A stretch of 27,725 nucleotides of DNA from Endomicrobium sp. GTDB lineage: Bacteria > Elusimicrobiota > Endomicrobiia > Endomicrobiales > Endomicrobiaceae. Position 1 is the first letter of the stretch; every line of letters begins with the position of its first letter. A program made the position numbers and the translations under genes. Shown one piece after another: positions 1-7,509 of the stretch. The stretch spans positions 1 to 27,725 of the forward strand of contig JAISLV010000132.1 of assembly GCA_031277075.1 (NCBI GenBank). Direction: 5' to 3'. The notes beneath the pieces are model-generated. The model saw only the letters and a list, made by a program, of their open reading frames with translations, made no database searches and had not been told where the DNA came from.

Positions 1-443
1 TTCATTTCGCCTTCGGAAATAAAAGGTTTTGTTACGACGCCTATGGTAAGTATTCCTTCTTCTTTTGCGATTTTGGCTATTACGGGCGCGCTGCCCGTGC
101 CTGTTCCGCCGCCCATGCCAGCCGTGACAAAAACCATATCCGAACCTTTTATCGTGCCGCGCAAAATATCCGAGCTTTCCTCGGCGGCTTTCTGCCCTTT
201 TACGGGGTCGCCTCCGACGCCAAGCCCTTTTGTAAGTTTTTCGCCTATTTGAACTTTTACGGGCGCGGAAGAATCTCTTAAAGCCTGTAAATCGGTGTTG
301 ACGGCGACAAAATCAACGCCGAAAAGATTTGCGGCTACCATTTTATTGACGGCGTTTGACCCGCCGCCGCCGATACCGACGACTTTAATTATCGCGGCGG
401 GACGAGAAACGCTTAGATTGTTTTGAGGATATAAAACTTCCAT
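1..443 (-). CDS. ftsZ: Cell division protein FtsZ (N-terminal part; gene runs off the window)
   Basis: FtsZ is the tubulin-like GTPase that polymerises into the Z ring at midcell and recruits the division machinery. The first 147 residues are visible. They contain the glycine-rich nucleotide-binding start (VVGIGGGGSNAVNKM, residues 21-35), the VNTD motif near residue 48, and the tubulin signature GGGTGTG at residues 111-117. The ATG at 441-443 begins one base after the ftsA stop codon (TAATATG), so the two genes are almost certainly translationally linked. No good Shine-Dalgarno sequence is visible, which fits coupling to ftsA. The 3' end, including the C-terminal FtsA-binding tail, lies outside the window. 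The identification is secure. Confidence 0.97.
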   Translation of the reverse strand, partial: MEVLYPQNNLSVSRPAAIIKVVGIGGGGSNAVNKMVAANLFGVDFVAVNTDLQALRDSSAPVKVQIGEKLTKGLGVGGDPVKGQKAAEESSDILRGTIKGSDMVFVTAGMGGGTGTGSAPVIAKIAKEEGILTIGVVTKPFISEGEM

Positions 444-444
444 A

Positions 445-1683
445 TTAGAACTCGTTTAACCATTTAAAGATTTTTGAAAAAAAGCCTGACCCCGAAGAAG
501 ACGGCGAATACGCATTATACGAAGTTGAAAGCGTGGACGCCACAGCTCCTATCGCCGTAGTATACGCAGGGTCGTCCACAATTTCCGAAGGACCTACGAC
601 TTTGTCGGGGTTTGGCATTCCCACTCTCACCGAACAGCCGAAATATTTTTCAAACGCTTCATGTATTCCTTCAAGTTTGACGCCGCCGCCCGTAAGAATA
701 ACTCCGCCCGAAAGAAATTGTTTGCCCGTAGGACTTCTTTTCATGGTTTCTTCTATTACGAATAAAATCTGCTCAATTCTTGGCTGAATTATTTCTAAAA
801 GTTTTGCCCTATCGTATTTTCTTGCGCTTCTTCCGTCTGCGCCGCGATATTCAAACTCGCCGTTTTTAAATTCTTTGCTTGCAAAAGCCGCGCCGTAAAG
901 CTCTTTAACTTCTTTCGCTACTGCAGACGACGCGCGCAGTTTGTGCATTATGTCTCTTGTAATATAGTCCGACCCGACCTGAATTTCGTTTGTGTGCCTT
1001 ATAATTCCGTCGGCGTAATGGACAAGCCCTGTGGTAAGACCGCCGAAATCCACAACTAAACAACCCAGCTCTTTTTCTTCTTTTGTGACTAAAAGCTCGC
1101 TTTCGGCAAGATAGCCGTAGACTTTGTCGTCGCAGCGTATGCCCGCGTGTTCCATAGCTTTTGAAATATTTGCGATATTGCTTGCCGAAGCCACTAAAGC
1201 GTGAACGTCCACTTCAATAAAAGTGCCTTCCATACCGATAGGATTTTGTATGCCTTTTTGCTGGTTTAAAATAAATTCGCGGGGAGCTATTTGCAAAATG
1301 ACATGGTCTGAATCAAGTTTTATGATTTTTTTTGCGCTGTCTAAAGCGTTTGCGACGGTTTCTTCCGTAATTTCTCTGTTTGCGTGGTTGATATTTGCGA
1401 CGCCCTTTGAGTCGCGCGCTTCTATAAAAGCTCCTCTCAAAGCCGCCACAACATATGACGCCTGCGCGCCCGCCGCTTTTTCAGCGTCCTCAAAAGCTCT
1501 TTCTATAGCTCTTGACGCCTCTTGTATGTTTATTACCGCGCCGGCTTTAATGCCGTCGCCGCAGCTAATTGACGACGCGCCTAAAATTTTTACAAGACGG
1601 GCGTCTTCGTCCCGCGCTCCGGCAACGCAGCATACCTGATTGCTTCCTATGTCAAGCCCTGCGATAAGAATCTGTTTTGCCAT
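445..1683 (-). CDS. ftsA: Cell division protein FtsA
   Basis: FtsA is the actin-like ATPase that tethers FtsZ filaments to the membrane and activates septal wall synthesis. The 412-residue protein has the actin-fold phosphate loop GLDIGSNQV at residues 9-17, a second nucleotide motif VVDFGGLTTGL in the middle, and the ILTGGGVKLEG adenosine motif near residue 330. It ends in GFFSKIFKWLNEF, an amphipathic helix that matches the family's C-terminal membrane-targeting sequence, preceded by a Ser-rich linker. Length is typical. The ATG at 1683 is preceded by AAGGAT, a plausible Shine-Dalgarno. ftsZ follows after one base. Upstream, a palindromic repeat (1734-1908) separates ftsA from ftsQ, so expression may be partly uncoupled from ftsQ. 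Confidence 0.97.
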   Translation of the reverse strand: MAKQILIAGLDIGSNQVCCVAGARDEDARLVKILGASSISCGDGIKAGAVINIQEASRAIERAFEDAEKAAGAQASYVVAALRGAFIEARDSKGVANINHANREITEETVANALDSAKKIIKLDSDHVILQIAPREFILNQQKGIQNPIGMEGTFIEVDVHALVASASNIANISKAMEHAGIRCDDKVYGYLAESELLVTKEEKELGCLVVDFGGLTTGLVHYADGIIRHTNEIQVGSDYITRDIMHKLRASSAVAKEVKELYGAAFASKEFKNGEFEYRGADGRSARKYDRAKLLEIIQPRIEQILFVIEETMKRSPTGKQFLSGGVILTGGGVKLEGIHEAFEKYFGCSVRVGMPNPDKVVGPSEIVDDPAYTTAIGAVASTLSTSYNAYSPSSSGSGFFSKIFKWLNEF

Positions 1684-1707
1684 TGTTTATCCTTTGTCGT
1701 CGCGCGT

Positions 1708-1733
1708 CTTGCAAAAACCCTAATGCCTATTAG
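1708..1733 (-). terminator. Weak hairpin with T tract, ftsQ/ftsA junction
   Basis: On the minus strand the sequence CCTAATAGGCATTAGG followed by GTTTTT forms a 6-bp stem with a 4-base loop and a short U tract, directly after the end of the palindromic repeat and before ftsA. The stem is AT-rich, so it would be a weak terminator or attenuator at best. It may instead be chance. Confidence 0.3.
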
Positions 1734-1908
1734 GTGTCTCTAAAACCCATAACGCCAGTCCTTGCCTTGCGCCTTGAGACATTGTCTCTGCGGATTGCCG
1801 CGTCAGAAACTTTGTCCGTCCTTGCTCTTATGACGCGGCTTGCATTTTCTTCTTTGAACTGCCGCAAAAGACGCGGCAATTGTAAGCGTTATAGGTTTTT
1901 AGAGACGC
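1734..1908 (-). repeat. Palindromic MITE-like repeat, copy A (ftsQ/ftsA)
   Basis: A 175-bp element bounded by inverted repeats of 22-23 bases (left GTGTCTCTAAAACCCATAAC, continued by GC; right arm at 1886-1908 is its near-perfect complement, with one gap and two mismatches). Inside, on the minus strand, are a hairpin TGCCGC/GCGGCA (1861-1878 region), a hairpin with 9-bp arms GCCGCGTCA/TGACGCGGC (1796-1839 region) and the palindrome GAGACAATGTCTC (about 1776-1788). It matches copy B at 18235-18415 along its whole length. It has no conserved reading frame and no transposase, so if mobile it depends on a partner elsewhere. Its outer edge supplies the last codons and stop of ftsQ (1899-1908). Confidence 0.85.
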
Positions 1909-2714
1909 GCTGTTTCTTCTTTAGGTTTTACTACGGCTCTGCCTGAGCCGTAAAAAGTCATATCTATATACTCAATTTGTTTATGTTTGGCTTTTGCGTC
2001 AATGTAAATTTTGCCGAATTTATCAAACTTACGCGCAAGCTGCTGCTCGCGGGTATCGCCCCAAAAAACATCCGTTTCGTCGCGCAGCTTAAAAACTATC
2101 GCGCCCGCAAGACCGTATTTTATTTCGGCGATATTTCCTATAAAATCTTTACAAATGGGTTTAAATATTTTGATAAATTTTAAAAGGTCGGCTCTTTCCT
2201 GCGCCGTTTTACAAATTATTTCAGGAACCTGCATTGAATACATATACCCGCGCAGAGGAAAAATCTTATCCTCAAAATCTATGCCGCAAAGTTCTTTCCC
2301 GTTAAGAACAAACGCTTCGGGCGTTCTTTCGTAAAGTTTTACGGTAATTTTTTGCCAGCCACGTTTTACGCTGATTTCTTTCAGTTCAGGCTTTAAATCT
2401 TTTATTATTTTTTCCGCGCCGCTTAAATCTGATTTTAAAATATTATCGCCGATTTTAAAAGTCAAAAGCTCTTTGATTTCGGCTTTGGAAAGGTTTTTAT
2501 TGCCGGATATTTCAATGTCCTTTATTACAAAAACGTCTGAAGACGCAGCCGCTCCTGCGAGTTTATTTGCCCCCAAGTAAATAAAAAAAAGCGCGGTAAA
2601 AAAAAGCAAAAGCCGTATAAAAGCCTTTGAAATTCTTCCGCCCCTTTTACGCGGATAAGAATGCGCGGGCGTTATGTCTGCCATTTTTCGATAACAGCGT
2701 TTTTTTTTTATCAT
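1899..2714 (-). CDS. ftsQ: Cell division protein FtsQ (DivIB family)
   Basis: FtsQ is a bitopic divisome protein that links cytoplasmic and periplasmic division proteins through FtsB/FtsL. The 271-residue product has a basic cytoplasmic N-terminus (residues 1-30, RKRGGRISK), one transmembrane helix (about 32-54), a POTRA domain beginning VFVIKDIEISGNKNLSKAEI (about 61-131) and a beta domain behind it. The position between ddl and ftsA is the classic one. Start is uncertain: ATG at 2714 or ATG at 2684, neither with a clear Shine-Dalgarno. The final residues ARL and the TAA stop are encoded by the terminal inverted repeat of the adjacent palindromic element, so the original C-terminus has probably been replaced. 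Confidence 0.92.
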   Translation of the reverse strand: MIKKKRCYRKMADITPAHSYPRKRGGRISKAFIRLLLFFTALFFIYLGANKLAGAAASSDVFVIKDIEISGNKNLSKAEIKELLTFKIGDNILKSDLSGAEKIIKDLKPELKEISVKRGWQKITVKLYERTPEAFVLNGKELCGIDFEDKIFPLRGYMYSMQVPEIICKTAQERADLLKFIKIFKPICKDFIGNIAEIKYGLAGAIVFKLRDETDVFWGDTREQQLARKFDKFGKIYIDAKAKHKQIEYIDMTFYGSGRAVVKPKEETARL

Positions 2715-2884
2715 ATTTTTAAAAGAAAATTACAATAGAATTTTTCTCAAAAAAGCAATATTTTTAGGCAATAAACAATACAAAGGCAAAATTGATACCG
2801 CAACGCTTCCGTCTACGCTCCTTTGAATAAATGGGCGGCGGACTTGTCCAACGGCATAGACGTTTTTAAAGACGGTTCAAATTG

Positions 2885-3799
2885 TCAACTGTCAAACGCC
2901 GTTTTTAATATTTCTAAAACAAGTTCTTCAAAGCTCAGTCCTGCGGCTTTTGCCGCGTCGGGCAGAAGAGACGTTTCGGTCATACCCGGTATCGTATTGT
3001 TTTCCAAAATCCAAATTTTGCCGTCTTTGCCGATAATCATATCTACCCTGCAAACGGCTCGGCAATTGAAAGTTTTAAAAATTTTTACGGCGGCGGATTG
3101 AGCTTCTTTATAAATTCCGCCGTCTATGCGCGCTGGGATTATATGCCTAGAACCGCCTATTTGATATTTTGATTTAAAATCGTAAAATTTCCCTTTCGGG
3201 ACTATTTCTACCACAGGCAAAGCCGTTGCGTTTAAAACGCCTGCGGTAATTTCTTTGCCTTTGATAAATTGTTCTACTATAATTTCGCCGTCATATTTAA
3301 ACGCTTCTTTTACGGCTTTGGCAAAATCTTTTTTAGACTTAACTATAGACACGCCTATAGCCGACCCTTGTCTTGAAGGTTTTACGACGACGGGATAGTT
3401 TATCTTTTCGGGGAACGGCTCAAGTTTTCTTAAAACAAACCAGTCGGGCGTTAAAAGTCCCGCGCTTTTGAACAAAATTTTTGAAATATTTTTATCCATA
3501 GACGCCGCGCTTGCCAAAACGCCGCTGCCCGCGTAAGGAATACAGAGCGTTTCAAGCAAACCCTGAACGGTTCCGTCTTCGCCGCATTTGCCGTGCAGGA
3601 CTATAAAAGCCGCGTCTATTTTTTCTCTTTTAATCGTTTGAGCGGCGTTTTTGTCAAAATCTATGCCGCAAGCGTTAATGCGCAAACTTTTTAAAGCCTT
3701 TAAAACCGCCGCGCCCGATTTAAGAGAAATTTCTCTTTCGCTGGACGTTCCGCCGTATAAAACGCCTATTTTTTTGTTTTTAAATTTTTCTATATTCAT
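2885..3799 (-). CDS. ddl: D-alanine--D-alanine ligase
   Basis: Ddl joins two D-alanines using ATP in the cytoplasm, giving the dipeptide that MurF adds to the peptidoglycan precursor. The 304-residue, DdlB-sized ATP-grasp protein shows the N-terminal GGTSSEREISLKSG motif (residues 16-29), the HGKCGEDGTVQGLLE substrate segment, the ATP-grasp part PVVVKPSRQGSAIGVS, and the C-terminal metal-binding motif LENNTIPGMTETSLLP (the family usually has EVNTxPGMT). Its ATG shares one base with the murB stop codon (TAATG), so the two are translationally coupled. It is followed by a 170-bp gap before ftsQ in which I see no gene. Confidence 0.96.
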   Translation of the reverse strand: MNIEKFKNKKIGVLYGGTSSEREISLKSGAAVLKALKSLRINACGIDFDKNAAQTIKREKIDAAFIVLHGKCGEDGTVQGLLETLCIPYAGSGVLASAASMDKNISKILFKSAGLLTPDWFVLRKLEPFPEKINYPVVVKPSRQGSAIGVSIVKSKKDFAKAVKEAFKYDGEIIVEQFIKGKEITAGVLNATALPVVEIVPKGKFYDFKSKYQIGGSRHIIPARIDGGIYKEAQSAAVKIFKTFNCRAVCRVDMIIGKDGKIWILENNTIPGMTETSLLPDAAKAAGLSFEELVLEILKTAFDS

Positions 3800-4695
3800 T
3801 ATTTGACTATTTTTATTTCCGTATCCAACTCTATGTTAAATTTTTCTTTTACCGTTTTTTTTGCAAGCGAAATAAGCTCTAAAACGTCTTTTGATTTTGC
3901 TCCGCCGTTATTTATGATGAAATTCGCGTGCGTTTCCGAAATTTTTGCGCCGCCGATAATTCTGCCTTTTAAACAGGCTTCGTCTATAAGTCTGCCCGCG
4001 CTAAAACCTGCGGGATTTTTAAAAATACAGCCCGCGCTTGGAACGTTTAAAGGCTGATTTTGAGCGCGTTTTTTTACGCTTTCTAAAATCTCTTTAAGAA
4101 TATCATTTCTATATTCTTTTTTCAATAAAAAATTGACTTTAGTTATCGCGCAGTTTTCAAGCCCGCTTTTTCTGTAAGAAAAAGGCAGCTCGTCTCTTTT
4201 TAATATTTTTTTTACAAAATCGTCAAATTTTATTATTTCAACGCTTTTTACCGCGCTAATTATACAATCGTCTTTTTTGTCGGCGTTTTTGCCCGCGTTT
4301 CCAAAAACCGCGCCGCCTACTGTTCCGGGAATGCCTGAAACGCATTCTAAACCTGAAAGGCGATTTTTTGCAGAAGCCTTTAAAATTGCTGGGAGAGACG
4401 CCGCAGAACCGCTAAAAATTTCTTCGCCTTTAATCTCAAAATTTTTAAAAACGCCCGAAAGTTTTACTATTGCGCCGCGATACCCTGCGTCGTCAAATAA
4501 AACGTTCGTTCCGCCGCCCAAAATAAAATATTTCACGCCGTTTTCAGCGGCGATTTTCAAAAATTCTATCAGAGCGTTTTCATCGGGGATTTCTATAAAA
4601 AAATCGGCAAGACCGCCTATTTTAAACGAAGAATGCGCCGATAGCGGCTCGTTTTGCAATATTTTACATCCTAAAGACGGCAAATTATCAAACAT
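3799..4695 (-). CDS. murB: UDP-N-acetylenolpyruvoylglucosamine reductase MurB (type II)
   Basis: MurB is the FAD enzyme that uses NADPH to reduce UDP-GlcNAc-enolpyruvate to UDP-MurNAc, the second committed step of peptidoglycan synthesis. From ATG 4695 the protein is 298 residues. It shows the FAD-domain motifs LGGGTNVLF (59-67) and GIPGTVGGAVFGNAG (121-135), the active-site SYRKSG with Arg175, the proton donor position as Cys223 in AGCIFKNP, and Glu254 in SETHANFIIN. The short C-terminal region fits type II MurB. The frame stays open to a TTG at 4776, but the extra 27 residues do not resemble MurB. An extended -10 box lies just before ATG 4695, so the mRNA may be leaderless. Confidence 0.95.
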   Translation of the reverse strand: MFDNLPSLGCKILQNEPLSAHSSFKIGGLADFFIEIPDENALIEFLKIAAENGVKYFILGGGTNVLFDDAGYRGAIVKLSGVFKNFEIKGEEIFSGSAASLPAILKASAKNRLSGLECVSGIPGTVGGAVFGNAGKNADKKDDCIISAVKSVEIIKFDDFVKKILKRDELPFSYRKSGLENCAITKVNFLLKKEYRNDILKEILESVKKRAQNQPLNVPSAGCIFKNPAGFSAGRLIDEACLKGRIIGGAKISETHANFIINNGGAKSKDVLELISLAKKTVKEKFNIELDTEIKIVK

Positions 4696-4701
4696 TTCCG
4701 T

Positions 4702-4710
4702 ATTATACCA
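4702..4710 (-). promoter_or_regulatory. Possible extended -10 promoter for murB
   Basis: On the minus strand the sequence TGGTATAAT is a perfect extended -10 element (TGnTATAAT). Its last base lies seven bases before the A of the murB ATG at 4695, so transcription would start at or next to the start codon. No Shine-Dalgarno precedes the ATG, consistent with a leaderless transcript. No convincing -35 box was found at 16-18 bases. This is inference from motif placement only. Confidence 0.4.
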
Positions 4711-4781
4711 TTTTTCATAATAAGTATGGTCTAAGAACCTTTTCTTTCGCGCGTTTTTACTCAAAGCAGACAGCAATTTCT

Positions 4782-4821
4782 TTGCGCCTTGCGCAAGAGA
4801 AGTATGGCGATTTGCCGCGTC
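4782..4821 (-). repeat. Possible fragment of the palindromic repeat family (fragment D)
   Basis: The stretch TTGCGCCTTG, a 14-base spacer, then GGCGATTTGCCGCGTC matches the arrangement in copy A, where TTGCGCCTTG is followed after 13 bases by GCGGATTGCCGCGTC (about 1767-1804). The rest of the element is not recognisable. It lies between murB and the tRNA-Ser promoter. It may be a decayed copy or coincidence. Confidence 0.3.
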
Positions 4822-4837
4822 CTTGCAACAATTATTT

Positions 4838-4865
4838 TTTACTTTTTGCCTAAATTTGCTATAAT
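4838..4865 (+). promoter_or_regulatory. Promoter of tRNA-Ser
   Basis: A consensus -10 TATAAT at 4860-4865 is preceded by TTTACT at 4838-4843 with a 16-base spacer, a sigma-70-like arrangement. The predicted start is about 10 bases upstream of the tRNA at 4882. It points away from the murB promoter, making the region a divergent promoter zone. Confidence 0.6.
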
Positions 4866-4881
4866 TTTACGGTTTCGTTAT

Positions 4882-4968
4882 GGAGAGATGTCCGAGCGGT
4901 TTAAGGAGGTAGTCTTGAAAACTACTATAGGGGAAACCCTATCGGGGGTTCGAATCCCTCTCTCTCCG
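4882..4968 (+). tRNA. tRNA-Ser (anticodon UGA)
   Basis: The cloverleaf can be drawn by eye. The acceptor arms are GGAGAGA (4882-4888) and TCTCTCC (4961-4967) with discriminator G. The D arm begins TCCGAGCGG. The anticodon stem is GTAGT/ACTAC with loop CTTGAAA, putting anticodon TGA at 4916-4918. A long variable arm (ATAGGG-GAAA-CCCTAT) marks it as a class II tRNA, and the T arm carries GGTTCGAATCC. The long variable arm plus UGA anticodon identify serine. The 3' CCA is not encoded (G then CAT). It is the only gene on the plus strand in this window. Confidence 0.95.
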
Positions 4969-5412
4969 CATATCTTTTTTAATCAGCGTCGGAAATTTTA
5001 AGATTTAAAATATTTTAATTATGTTTTTTTAATTCAAAAACCGTCGCCGTTTCCTTTCCCTTTTCCCATTGATAATCCGTATAACCCACATCCTGCATAT
5101 TGCATATATTACCGCTTACTAAAAGCAATAAGGCAAAAACATAAATTTGCAGGCGGTTTAGTTTTTGGGATCATGTCGTCTTCCTTGACATATTTTGAAG
5201 CTGATATACAAAATTAATACAACAATATAAAAGCCAACACAGACGGCAGCTGATAATATACGTCAGCGATAATAGAGAGCTAGCGGGATTGATAGACGAA
5301 AACGATAAAGAGGTATGCGGACAAAGGATATGTATGCAAAAACATAGAAAAGGCAACTGCAAAGGGCATCTTCTTTCCGCGCCATTACGGTCGGAAAATT
5401 TTGGGAAAATGA
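4969..5412. other. Intergenic gap between tRNA-Ser and recO
   Basis: About 440 bases without a convincing intact gene. It contains the possible frameshifted lipoprotein-like remnant at 5015-5174 and a short plus-strand open stretch (5205-5420) with no start codon. Near 5377-5394 there is an imperfect palindrome (CCGCGCCATTACGGTCGG) distantly resembling the bulged hairpins at 19137-19156 and 19229-19248. No terminator with a clear U tract follows recO. Confidence 0.5.
5015..5174 (-). pseudogene. Possible remnant of a small exported or lipoprotein gene with one frameshift
   Basis: An ATG at 5174 has a good Shine-Dalgarno (AAGGA, 7 bases upstream). Read directly it gives only 21 codons. If one base is dropped in the CCCAAAAA run directly after it, the frame opens to a TAA at 5015 and encodes about 52 residues. 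These begin MIPKLNRLQIYVFALLLLVS, then a Cys and a charged tail (YTDYQWEKGKETATVFE). A basic N-region, hydrophobic core and Cys look like a signal peptide or lipoprotein start, but the residues before Cys (SGNI) are not a good lipobox. The 160-base length is one more than a multiple of three. It could be a decayed gene, an assembly error in a homopolymer, or chance. Confidence 0.35.
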
Positions 5413-6069
5413 TTAAATAAAATTTTCTATTTTTTTTAAAAATACGCCGACCAGCGGCTTTTTTACGTAGTTTGTCATATAGGTTTCCACGTAGTTCCAC
5501 ACGGCGTTGTCGTCATATGACGAAAACAAATCAACGTCTTCGCCTCGACAGTTTGAAAGGGTTTTAACCGCGGCTGCAAGAGTTTTATCCGAAGACGAAT
5601 AATTGTTTTTCAGATAATCTACAAATCCGTAGCCTGATAGTTTTAAAAATCTTAAAGCAAAAGCCGTAAGAACTCTTTTGGGGTTTTCGCATTTAGCCAA
5701 AATTTCCCACACCCTTGCGATAAGATAATATTTTTCTTCGTTGGGCGCGTTTGACGGAGCGAATTTATCGGCTATTTCCGCAGCGTATAAAGCGTATAAA
5801 TTTCTTTTGAAATCCGTTTTAACGCCCGTATTGTTGTTTATGATTTTTGCTCCCGTAATTTTAGGGCGCATAGAAAGATGAGGCTGACAAACCATAAATT
5901 CGCTTTCGGTTATAGGTTCGGCGGCAAATGAAAGTTTTGCCTTAATTTTTTTCGCGCCGGGGACTACGGCGTAAATTTTCCCCCACTCGTAAGCGTATAA
6001 AGTTACGAGCCTGTCGGCTTCCGCCTGCATTGAAGAATTTAAAACAAGAGCTTTTATTATGTAATACAT
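5413..6069 (-). CDS. recO: DNA repair protein RecO
   Basis: RecO is a recombination mediator that, with RecR, loads RecA onto SSB-coated single-stranded DNA. The 218-residue protein starts with the OB-fold pattern MYYIIKALVLNSSMQAEADRLVTLYAYEWGKIYAVVPGAKKIKAKL, typical of the family, followed by the helical domain (ALYAAEIADKF, then ALRFLKLSGYGF in the family's 'lxLLxxlGy' position). The Cys4 zinc motif found in many RecO proteins is absent, and the protein is slightly shorter than usual. It follows rodA after about 50 bases on the same strand and may be cotranscribed with it. Confidence 0.85.
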   Translation of the reverse strand: MYYIIKALVLNSSMQAEADRLVTLYAYEWGKIYAVVPGAKKIKAKLSFAAEPITESEFMVCQPHLSMRPKITGAKIINNNTGVKTDFKRNLYALYAAEIADKFAPSNAPNEEKYYLIARVWEILAKCENPKRVLTAFALRFLKLSGYGFVDYLKNNYSSSDKTLAAAVKTLSNCRGEDVDLFSSYDDNAVWNYVETYMTNYVKKPLVGVFLKKIENFI

Positions 6070-6123
6070 TTTCTTAATTTAACCAAAAAAAGCGACAAAT
6101 TGAAACTGCTCAAACCGCCGCTT

Positions 6124-7470
6124 TCAATAATGCGTATGTCTTCTTATGTTTATTGACAACAAAATTCCGACGGCGCATAAAGACGACGCCATTGAAGAGC
6201 CGCCGTAAGAAATTAAAAGCAAAGGCATTCCCGTAACAGGCATTATGCCCATAGCCATACCTATATTTATAAAAGCGTAAAAAGAAAACATCGTCGCAAT
6301 GCCCAAAGCTATTAAAGAGCCGTATTTGTCTCGGGCGTCTCTTGCTATAGCAAGCGCGCGCCAGATGAACAAAAAATAAAACAGCAAAGTAAGCTGCGAT
6401 ATAAGCCAGCCGCCTTCCTCGCCTATAACCGAAAAGATAAAATCCGTATGCTGCTCGGGCAGAAATCCAAGCTGCGTCTGCGTGCCTTTTTTAAAACCCT
6501 TGCCTGTAATGCGCCCAGAACCTACGGCTATTTTTGATTGTATTATATTGTAGCCCGAACCTTTAGGGTCAACTTTAGGGTTTAAAAAAACAACTAGCCT
6601 TTTGCGCTGATAATCTTTTAAAGATTTTTCCACAGGGATAGAAGCCGCGCAGCCAAATATTATTGAAACGCATAAGAATATAGGATAAATCACGTGAATG
6701 CGCATTCTGAGTTTCCACATAAACCACCACAAAAACATTATAGAGCATATCAAAACCGCAAGCAGATATACGCCCGTAAAATTTTCATTAAAAGATAAAA
6801 AGAAGTTCGCGGCAAAAGTTCCGCTTTGCAAAAAGTCCGTCTGCAGCTTTATAAAAGTTGAAAACAGCGGTATTCCGACGGCAAAAGCCGCGAAAACGAT
6901 TATACATAAAAGATAAAACGTCTCTACGCCTGCGGCAAAAAGCAAAACGACGGTTATGGGAAAATAAGAAAGCGTGGAAGAAAAATCAGGCTGCATCATT
7001 ATAAGAATAAGGTGTCCCATAAGCAGCGCAAAAGCGACCGCAATAAAGGAAAATTTTTTGGCGTCTTTTGATTTCTTGTCAAGGAAAGAAGCTAAAACTA
7101 AAATATACATAAGTTTCGCTATTTCCACAGGCTGAAAAGAAGCGATCCCAAAATCAAACCAGCCCCTTGTGCCTTTTATCGTAACGCCGAAAAACAAAAC
7201 CGAAGCTAAAAGCAAAAGAGACAAAACGTAGACGACGTTATCAAATTGTTTATAATACTGGTAATTGAAAGCCGTAAAAATAAACATTGCCGCCGCGCCT
7301 ATTCCGACAGCCAGAAACTGTATGTTTAAATATTTTGCCGCGTTCCCATAATGAAGAGTCGCAGAATATATGCCCAAAAAACCGATTGTAACGAGAACGG
7401 CGACCGACGCGAGCAAAACCCAGTCGGTATTTGTTATAAGCCTTTTAAAAAAAACTCTGTATTCAGACAT
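6124..7470 (-). CDS. rodA: Peptidoglycan glycosyltransferase RodA (SEDS family)
   Basis: RodA is the SEDS glycan polymerase of the elongasome; it polymerises lipid II in the membrane and works with PBP2. At 448 residues it is longer than usual (about 360-400). The SEDS motif FQPVEIAK (residues 112-119) carries Glu116 and Lys119, DYQRKRLVVFLNP leads into the conserved Asp301 of DPKGSGYN, and GFLPEQHTDFIFSVIGEEGG and PVTGMPLLLISYGGSS follow. The extra length is mainly residues 205-280, where one additional hydrophobic segment (about 232-252) appears. ATG 7470 has GAGG six bases upstream. mrdA lies upstream across a 240-bp repeat-filled gap. Confidence 0.95.
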   Translation of the reverse strand: MSEYRVFFKRLITNTDWVLLASVAVLVTIGFLGIYSATLHYGNAAKYLNIQFLAVGIGAAAMFIFTAFNYQYYKQFDNVVYVLSLLLLASVLFFGVTIKGTRGWFDFGIASFQPVEIAKLMYILVLASFLDKKSKDAKKFSFIAVAFALLMGHLILIMMQPDFSSTLSYFPITVVLLFAAGVETFYLLCIIVFAAFAVGIPLFSTFIKLQTDFLQSGTFAANFFLSFNENFTGVYLLAVLICSIMFLWWFMWKLRMRIHVIYPIFLCVSIIFGCAASIPVEKSLKDYQRKRLVVFLNPKVDPKGSGYNIIQSKIAVGSGRITGKGFKKGTQTQLGFLPEQHTDFIFSVIGEEGGWLISQLTLLFYFLFIWRALAIARDARDKYGSLIALGIATMFSFYAFINIGMAMGIMPVTGMPLLLISYGGSSMASSLCAVGILLSINIRRHTHY

Positions 7471-7509
7471 AAAGCCTCTTTGACGACGGGACTTATTTCA
7501 CCCTACTGT

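Noticed and set aside
4789..5001. 70-codon plus-strand open frame over the tRNA-Ser
   Set aside because: Its translation (MSERFKEVVLKTT region) is the familiar false reading of a tRNA-Ser gene.
5205..5420. Plus-strand open stretch of about 71 codons that reads like protein (LIDENDKEVCGQRICMQKHR)
   Set aside because: No usable start codon, it runs antisense into the end of recO, and other frames of the same stretch are also partly open; it may be a decayed gene, but the evidence is too thin.
5171..5500. 109-codon minus-strand frame overlapping the recO end
   Set aside because: It overlaps recO out of frame, is low in normal protein character (many Cys, Ser, Leu runs), and has no ribosome binding site.
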